A DNA stretch of 64,000 bases from Terriglobia bacterium (GTDB lineage: Bacteria > Acidobacteriota > Terriglobia > Terriglobales > Acidobacteriaceae), in the NCBI GenBank assembly GCA_020073645.1, contig JAIQET010000008.1, positions 1 to 64,000 of the forward strand, read 5' to 3'. A program made the translations under genes and the position numbers. The stretch's first letter is position 1, and each line of letters opens with the position of its first letter. Below are positions 59,177-64,000 of this stretch, piece after piece. The notes beneath the pieces were generated by a model. That model saw nothing but the letters and a program-made list of their open reading frames with translations. It did no database searches and was not told the origin of the DNA.

Positions 59177-59267
59177 CAGGTGTCAGGTGTCAGGCCTCAG
59201 GTCTCAGGAAAGCGGGGCCGAGAAGCGACACCTTAGAACCTGGGACCCGAGACCTGAGACCTGAACT
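59177..59267. repeat. Inverted pair of heptad arrays between adaptor and ATPase genes
   Basis: The left array 59177-59204 has CAGGTGT, CAGGTGT, CAGGCCT and CAGGTCT, beginning two bases after the adaptor stop. The right array 59233-59267 has TTAGAAC, CTGGGAC, CCGAGAC, CTGAGAC and CTGAACT, ending two bases before the AAGGAC ribosome site. CAGGTCTCAGG of the left arm pairs with the right arm. The gap belongs to one operon, so the hairpin will be in the mRNA. Confidence 0.7.
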
Positions 59268-59282
59268 CAAAGGACATACTCA

Positions 59283-59978
59283 ATGACAGACGGCACGCTG
59301 ATTCGGATGGAAAACATCACCAAGGTCTTTTACACGGACGAGGTCGAGACCCACGCGCTCTCGGGGGTTCATCTGGAGATCCGCAAGGGTGAGTACGTTT
59401 CGATTGCCGGCCCGTCCGGCTCCGGCAAGTCCACGCTGCTGGCGCTCATCGGCCTGCTGGATTCCCCGAGCGACGGCACCTACACGCTGAATGAGCATTC
59501 GGTGGCGCAACTGAACATCAGCGAACGCTCGCGCATCCGCAACCGCGAGATCGGCTTCATCTTCCAGAGCTTCAACCTCATCGGCGATCTCAACGTGTAC
59601 GAGAACGTCGAACTGCCGCTGACCTATCGCGGTATGTCTTCGACCGAGCGCAAGACCCGGGTGCAACAGGCGCTGGAACGCGTGGGCATGAACCACCGCA
59701 CCAAGCACTACCCGTCGCAGCTTTCCGGAGGTCAGCAGCAGCGGGTGGCGGTGGCTCGCGCCTTGGCCGGAAGTCCCTCCATCCTGCTGGCCGACGAGCC
59801 CACCGGCAACCTGGACTCGCGGAATGCGGAAGCCGTGATGGACCTGCTCCGCGATCTGCACCGGGAAGGAGCCACCATCTGCATGGTTACTCACGACCCG
59901 CGCTTCGCGTCGCACGCCGAGCGCCAGATCCACCTGTTTGACGGCCGCGTGCTGGAGGAGACGGTCGAGGTGAACTGA
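59283..59978 (+). CDS. ABC transporter ATP-binding protein (MacB/LolD type)
   Basis: A 231-residue ATPase. Walker A is GPSGSGKST (about residues 41-49), Q-loop FQSFNL, signature LSGGQQQRVAVARAL, Walker B ILLADEPTGNLD and H-loop VTHDPRF. It is the stand-alone form that energises MacB/FtsX-like permeases. The stop overlaps the ATG of a relic permease (59978), and functional permeases follow at 60078 and 62521. AAGGAC at 59269-59274 is the ribosome site. Confidence 0.96.
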   Translation: MTDGTLIRMENITKVFYTDEVETHALSGVHLEIRKGEYVSIAGPSGSGKSTLLALIGLLDSPSDGTYTLNEHSVAQLNISERSRIRNREIGFIFQSFNLIGDLNVYENVELPLTYRGMSSTERKTRVQQALERVGMNHRTKHYPSQLSGGQQQRVAVARALAGSPSILLADEPTGNLDSRNAEAVMDLLRDLHREGATICMVTHDPRFASHAERQIHLFDGRVLEETVEVN

Positions 59979-60072
59979 TGGCCACCGTCCTGCAGGACAT
60001 GCTGGTGGAATTCGTGCCCGCCCGGTGACCACCCGAGTCGATCCCATGGTGGTAGCTCTTCGTTACGAGTGA
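59978..60072 (+). pseudogene. Scar of a deleted ADOP permease gene
   Basis: ATG 59978 overlaps the ATPase stop and opens MATVLQDML, the normal start of an ADOP permease (compare [11 protein letters not shown] next door). After about 12 codons the sequence jumps to the end of such a gene. In another frame, 60022-60072 reads PVTTRVDPMVVALRYE-stop, the C-terminal signature of ADOP (compare [12 protein letters not shown] at 62,510). Only the two ends remain, so a roughly 2.4-kb permease appears to have been deleted here. Confidence 0.7.
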
Positions 60073-60077
60073 ACTTT

Positions 60078-62516
60078 ATGGAAACACTGCTGCAGGACAT
60101 CCGCTACGCCTTCCGCATTCTGGTGAAGTCGCCCGGCTTCGCCATCGTGGCGGTGATGACCCTGGCACTCGGCATTGGCGCCAACACCGCCGTCTTCAGC
60201 GTGATGAATGCGGTCCTCCTGAATCCCAGCGGCGTTCCCCATCCCGACAGTGTGGTAGCGCTGCGCACCAGGTATTCCGTGGGAGACCTGCAGAACATCA
60301 ACATGTCTCCGCCGGATTTCGGGGACGCCGTATCCGGGAAGGAAGTCTTCACTTCGGCAGCAGTTCTTGACGGCGCAGACTTCAACTACAACGGTGACGC
60401 CGCCACACCCGAGCGGCTGACCGGGGCCAAGGTCTCCTGGCAGTGGTTCGACGTGTTCTGGGCGCGCCCTCTGCTGGGCCGTGTGTTTCGGCCGGAAGAG
60501 GATCAGCCCGGCGCAGAGCACGAAGTAGTGCTTTCCTATCTCACCTGGAAACGCAGGTTCGGTGGCGATCCCGGAATCCTCGGGCGCTCGCTGCTGTTGA
60601 ACCAGGAGTCCTACCAGGTAGTGGGAGTCATGGGGCCGGAGTTCAACTGGCCCAACCAGGCGGAACTCTGGGTTCCGATCGGCTTGCCGCTCGGGCGCTA
60701 TTTCGACAGCAAGTTTCGTTATAACGAGTACCTGTTCAGCGTGGCGCGCCTGCGTCCCGGAGTCACGCTGGCACGGGCGAATGCCTATCTGCAACTGCGG
60801 GCCGCACAACACATCTCCTCCGAGGGCCAGAACAGTTACGGCCAGGCCTCCGGCTGGGGCATGTTCTGCATGCCATTGGTCCAGTTTGTCGCGGGAGACC
60901 TGAACCGACCCTTGCTGGTGCTGCTGGCCGCGGTGGGAATGGTGTTGCTGATCGCCTGCGCCAACATAGCCGGCCTCCAACTTGCACGCGCCTCGGGCAG
61001 GCAACGCGAGGTCTCCATCCAGATTGCGCTCGGCGCCGGTGGCAGACGCCTGGTGCAGCAGGCGTTGACAGAAAGCCTGCTGCTGGCGGTGGCTGGAGTC
61101 CTGTTTGGCCTGGTGGTAGCCAAGAGCGCGATTCCGCTGTTGCTACTGCTGGCGCCGGAAGGCTTGATGCAGAACGTCCAGGTGCATGCGGGCGGGGTGG
61201 TCTTGCTGTTTGTCGCGGCGCTCGGTGGGATATCTGCTCTGCTATGCGGCGCCGCGCCAGCCTGGCATATGACGCACGTAGCGTTTTACGAGGCGCTGAA
61301 GGAAGGCGGGCGCTCGGAGACCTCCAGCCACACCCGGCAGCGGCTGCGGTCCATTCTGGTGGTGGGTGAGATTGCGCTGGCCATGGTGCTGCTGGTGGGC
61401 GCGGGACTTCTGCTGCGCAGCATGCAGCAGCTCGAACGAGTGGAGACCGGCTTCGATCCCCATGGCCTGATGTCCGCCGCGCTGTCCCTGCCTTCCACTA
61501 TTTACAAGACCGACGAGCAACAGGCAGCTTTCTTCGCTGCCGCCGAGGAGCAACTCAAAAACATACCGGGTGTGACCAGCGCTGCCATGGTGGATGCGCT
61601 GCCTTTCACCAACAACGGCGGCAGCGCGTCGTTCGATATCGATGGCCGAACCCTGCCACCCAACGATCCCGGCCCGCATGGCAACATCCGCTTAGTTTCC
61701 CCGGAATACTTCAAGACGCTGCGCATCCCGCTCATGCGAGGGCGGGTGTTCACGCCGGAGGACCGCCTCAAGACCCAGTTGGTGGCGGTGATCGACGAAA
61801 CCCTGGCGCGCCAGTATTGGCCGCATGAGGAGCCGATCGGCCAGCGCATCTATTTCGGCGGGAATTCTCCCCGGATCACCATTGTGGGAGTGGTGCAGCA
61901 TGCCAAGAGCTCTGCTCTCGAAGCGGATACAACCGAGGGCTTCTACTTCCTGCCGCAGGCGCAGTCGCCCTTTCGCTCAGCCGCGATCGTAGTGCGGACC
62001 AACGGCTCTCATCCGGAGAATCTGGCCGGCGCGATGCAGTCTGCTATTCGCGCTGTAGACCCGAACCAGCCGCTCTACGACTTCAAGACTATGGAGCAAC
62101 GGGTGGATGGCTCGTTGCTGGGCCGCCGTTTCCTGGTGATCCTGTTGTCGGTCTTCGCCGGGCTGGCATTGTTGCTTGCGGCGCTCGGACTCTACGGCGT
62201 AATCACGTACACCGTCCGGCTGCGCACCCGCGAACTCGGCATTCGCATGGCGCTCGGTGCGCAGCCGGCGGATGTTCTGCGCCTGGTTCTGGGCAAGGGT
62301 GCGCGTTTGGCCGCCGTCGGACTGGTCCTGGGCGTGATCGCTACGTTCGCCCTTGGGCGCACGCTGTCGAGCTTGCTTTTCCAGGTAAGCCTGTTCAACC
62401 CAATCACGCTGGTGCTGACTTCCCTGGTGCTGGCCTCCACCGTTCTGTTCGCGAGTTACCTGCCCGCGCGTCGCGCCGCGAAGGTCGATCCCGTGGTGGC
62501 TTTGCGCTACGAGTGA
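60078..62516 (+). CDS. ADOP-type ABC permease
   Basis: About 812 residues. [41 protein letters not shown] opens the first MacB core. The first FtsX block is near 275-400 ([21 protein letters not shown]) and the second near 690-805 ([22 protein letters not shown]), ending [14 protein letters not shown] 60078 is preferred over GTG 60069. With the adaptor and ATPase it should form a tripartite exporter. A second permease starts four bases after its stop, so the operon has two intact ADOP genes plus one relic. The substrate is unknown. Confidence 0.94.
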   Translation: METLLQDIRYAFRILVKSPGFAIVAVMTLALGIGANTAVFSVMNAVLLNPSGVPHPDSVVALRTRYSVGDLQNINMSPPDFGDAVSGKEVFTSAAVLDGADFNYNGDAATPERLTGAKVSWQWFDVFWARPLLGRVFRPEEDQPGAEHEVVLSYLTWKRRFGGDPGILGRSLLLNQESYQVVGVMGPEFNWPNQAELWVPIGLPLGRYFDSKFRYNEYLFSVARLRPGVTLARANAYLQLRAAQHISSEGQNSYGQASGWGMFCMPLVQFVAGDLNRPLLVLLAAVGMVLLIACANIAGLQLARASGRQREVSIQIALGAGGRRLVQQALTESLLLAVAGVLFGLVVAKSAIPLLLLLAPEGLMQNVQVHAGGVVLLFVAALGGISALLCGAAPAWHMTHVAFYEALKEGGRSETSSHTRQRLRSILVVGEIALAMVLLVGAGLLLRSMQQLERVETGFDPHGLMSAALSLPSTIYKTDEQQAAFFAAAEEQLKNIPGVTSAAMVDALPFTNNGGSASFDIDGRTLPPNDPGPHGNIRLVSPEYFKTLRIPLMRGRVFTPEDRLKTQLVAVIDETLARQYWPHEEPIGQRIYFGGNSPRITIVGVVQHAKSSALEADTTEGFYFLPQAQSPFRSAAIVVRTNGSHPENLAGAMQSAIRAVDPNQPLYDFKTMEQRVDGSLLGRRFLVILLSVFAGLALLLAALGLYGVITYTVRLRTRELGIRMALGAQPADVLRLVLGKGARLAAVGLVLGVIATFALGRTLSSLLFQVSLFNPITLVLTSLVLASTVLFASYLPARRAAKVDPVVALRYE

Positions 62517-62520
62517 GCCT

Positions 62521-64000
62521 ATGGAACCTCTACTCCAGGACATCCGCTACGGCTTCCGCATGCTGCGGAAAACCCCGGGCTTCACGCTGGTGGCCGTGAT
62601 CACCCTGGCGCTGGGCATTGGGGCGAATGTCGCGATCTTCAGCTTTGTGGATGAGATGTGGCTGCGGCCTTTCCCGGTACGCGATGCTGGACGTCTGGTG
62701 CGCATTTTTACCAGCAATCCCAGCAGTAAGGGAGAGGTCGAACGGGGTTGGAATTCGTACCCGGACTTCGCCGACCTGCGCACCAGTGCCAAGACGCTCT
62801 CTGGAGTAGCGCTGCTCGAGCGCCGTGGCGCCCTGTACGACGATGGCGTGCAGAACAACCTGGTGACCGCAGCAGTTCTCTCTGACAACTTTTTCGATGT
62901 TCTCCAGCCGTTGCCCGCCTTGGGAAGAACTTTTACTGAAAACGAACTCAAAAGCCCGCAGGCATTGCCGGTCATACTCAGCTATCCGTTCTGGCGCCGC
63001 CAGTTCGGAGGCGACGTTTCGCTGGTCGGGCGGACCATCGTGGTAGACCGGCAGCAGGTTGCGGTGGTCGGCATCCTGCCGCGCGGATTTCGGGGCACCG
63101 AAGCTATGCAGGTGCCAGACCTGTGGATCCCCATGACCACGTGGGGGCAGCTTGTCCCCGGCGAGCAGCAGCACAGGCTGGTATCCCGGGGCTTCCGCGA
63201 CTACGAGTTGTTCGGGCGATTGGGGCCGGGCGTAACTCTGCAACAGGCCGGACTGGAACTCGCGGCTGTGGCGAACGCGCTGGCGCAAAGTTATCCGGAT
63301 ACGAACGCCGGCCGGAAGATGACCGTGGTGCCGGAAACCGAGACACGCGGGGACTGGACCGCCAAGGTCGGACTGGTGCTGCTGGGGATCGCGGCGCTGG
63401 TGCTGCTGATTGCCTGTGCCAACGTTGCCAGCCTGCTGCTCGCACGCGCCGAGCACCGTCGCAAGGAAATTGCCACCCGCGTGGCCTTGGGTGCGGTTCC
63501 CGGACAGATCGTGCGCCAGTTGCTGACCGAGACCATGTTGCTGACCGTTCTGGGGACAGCGGCGGCGCTGGTTTTCGGCAACCTTGTGCTCCAGTTGCTT
63601 CCTGCGCTGCTGCCGCAAACCAGCGTTCCTTCGGGAGTTGATGCTTACCTGAGCCTACGTGGGTTCTTGTTCGCGATGGTCATCGCGGTGGTCTCGTTAT
63701 TTGTCTTCGGACTTGCGCCGGCTTTGCAGGCGTCCCACGTGGCTCCAGCGCTGGCCCTCAAGCAACTTGGTGCGACCGGCGTCGCGACGCGGAGGCCGCT
63801 TCGGAGCGTGTTGGTGGTGGCCCAGGTGGCCCTGTCGGCAGTCATGGTCGTGAGCGCGGGATTGCTGGTGCGTTCAGTGCTGAACGCGCTCAACTCGGAC
63901 CCGGGTTTCAATGCCCACCAGAACATGCTGGTCTTGGAACTTGTGCCGGGTTTCGGCACCCGGAGTTCGCAGGAAAGCCTGGCGTTTGTACGCGAGGCGC
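62521..64000 (+). CDS. ADOP-type ABC permease (3' end outside window)
   Basis: Open from ATG 62521 to the window end (about 493 residues seen). [40 protein letters not shown] is the ADOP start. The first periplasmic core follows, then the FtsX segment [23 protein letters not shown] near 315-340 and [26 protein letters not shown] near 423-450. It is closely related to, but clearly divergent from, the upstream permease, so it is a paralogue and not a recent duplicate. Final gene of the efflux operon as far as can be seen. Confidence 0.93.
   Translation, partial: MEPLLQDIRYGFRMLRKTPGFTLVAVITLALGIGANVAIFSFVDEMWLRPFPVRDAGRLVRIFTSNPSSKGEVERGWNSYPDFADLRTSAKTLSGVALLERRGALYDDGVQNNLVTAAVLSDNFFDVLQPLPALGRTFTENELKSPQALPVILSYPFWRRQFGGDVSLVGRTIVVDRQQVAVVGILPRGFRGTEAMQVPDLWIPMTTWGQLVPGEQQHRLVSRGFRDYELFGRLGPGVTLQQAGLELAAVANALAQSYPDTNAGRKMTVVPETETRGDWTAKVGLVLLGIAALVLLIACANVASLLLARAEHRRKEIATRVALGAVPGQIVRQLLTETMLLTVLGTAAALVFGNLVLQLLPALLPQTSVPSGVDAYLSLRGFLFAMVIAVVSLFVFGLAPALQASHVAPALALKQLGATGVATRRPLRSVLVVAQVALSAVMVVSAGLLVRSVLNALNSDPGFNAHQNMLVLELVPGFGTRSSQESLAFVREA

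Overview
The window reads as chromosomal DNA of an Acidobacteriota member, probably of the Koribacter/Terriglobia type. This is inferred from gene content, not from a marker gene. Three long MacB/FtsX-like permeases of the acidobacterial duplicated orphan permease (ADOP) type are present, one coupled to a PadR regulator. There are also a BlaI-M56 pair, a choice-of-anchor-D secreted protein, OmpR-type winged-helix fusions and generally GC-rich coding DNA. No rRNA, CRISPR array, prophage or recognisable transposase was seen.

Layout. 1-3.3 kb: acyl-CoA dehydrogenase (cut by the window edge), a hicB antitoxin with an internally deleted hicA, and DUF2911. 3.3-9.8 kb: a frameshifted membrane TPR protein, then the glycine cleavage operon gcvT-gcvH-gcvPA-gcvPB on the minus strand. 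10-16 kb: PadR-ADOP permease, a Cys-rich mini-protein, a GAF-GGDEF cyclase and a RodZ-like HTH protein. 16-19.3 kb: methyl-cycle genes metK and ahcY flanking a frameshifted NTF2-like gene. 19.5-28.6 kb: anchor-D protein, asnA, tldD/tldE, a four-helix-bundle gene bounded by inverted repeats, PilZ, an atypical NarL-type regulator, bacterioferritin and tRNA-Ser(GGA). 28.6-32.15 kb: a small island between the tRNA-Ser 3' end and a 23-bp copy of it, carrying PPOX, MddA-like and winged-helix/hydrolase genes. 32.2-43.6 kb: M28 peptidase, acetate kinase, phosphoketolase, a membrane-tethered HAMP-trehalose-6-phosphate synthase, a HAD phosphatase, DUF5752 and a TreT-like synthase. 43.7-50.1 kb: DUF928-like protein, radical SAM enzyme, and blaI-M56-degP sharing a palindromic operator. 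50.2-56 kb: ferredoxin-methyltransferase fusion, ECF sigma factor, small membrane proteins and two divergent MFS exporters. 56-64 kb: beta-propeller protein, then an efflux operon (HlyD, ATPase, relic permease, two ADOP permeases) running off the right edge.

The most unusual signal is not a gene. At least fifteen intergenic places carry short tandem repeats with a period of exactly seven bases. The seven-base unit differs from place to place. Arrays sit against stop codons or ribosome binding sites, and several occur as inverted pairs. In one case a pair (28 bp, 26 matching) encloses a single gene for a four-helix-bundle protein of the 23S-rRNA-IVP/Avd fold class. That arrangement recalls rRNA intervening sequences, but it lies outside any rRNA, and it is my best candidate for an undescribed element.

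Functionally the window joins one-carbon and methyl metabolism (gcv, metK, ahcY), a phosphoketolase-acetate kinase route beside two trehalose-making routes, envelope stress and proteolysis (DegP, M56, TldD/E), and efflux. Two frameshifts (near 4,982 and 17,784) may be real decay or sequence errors.
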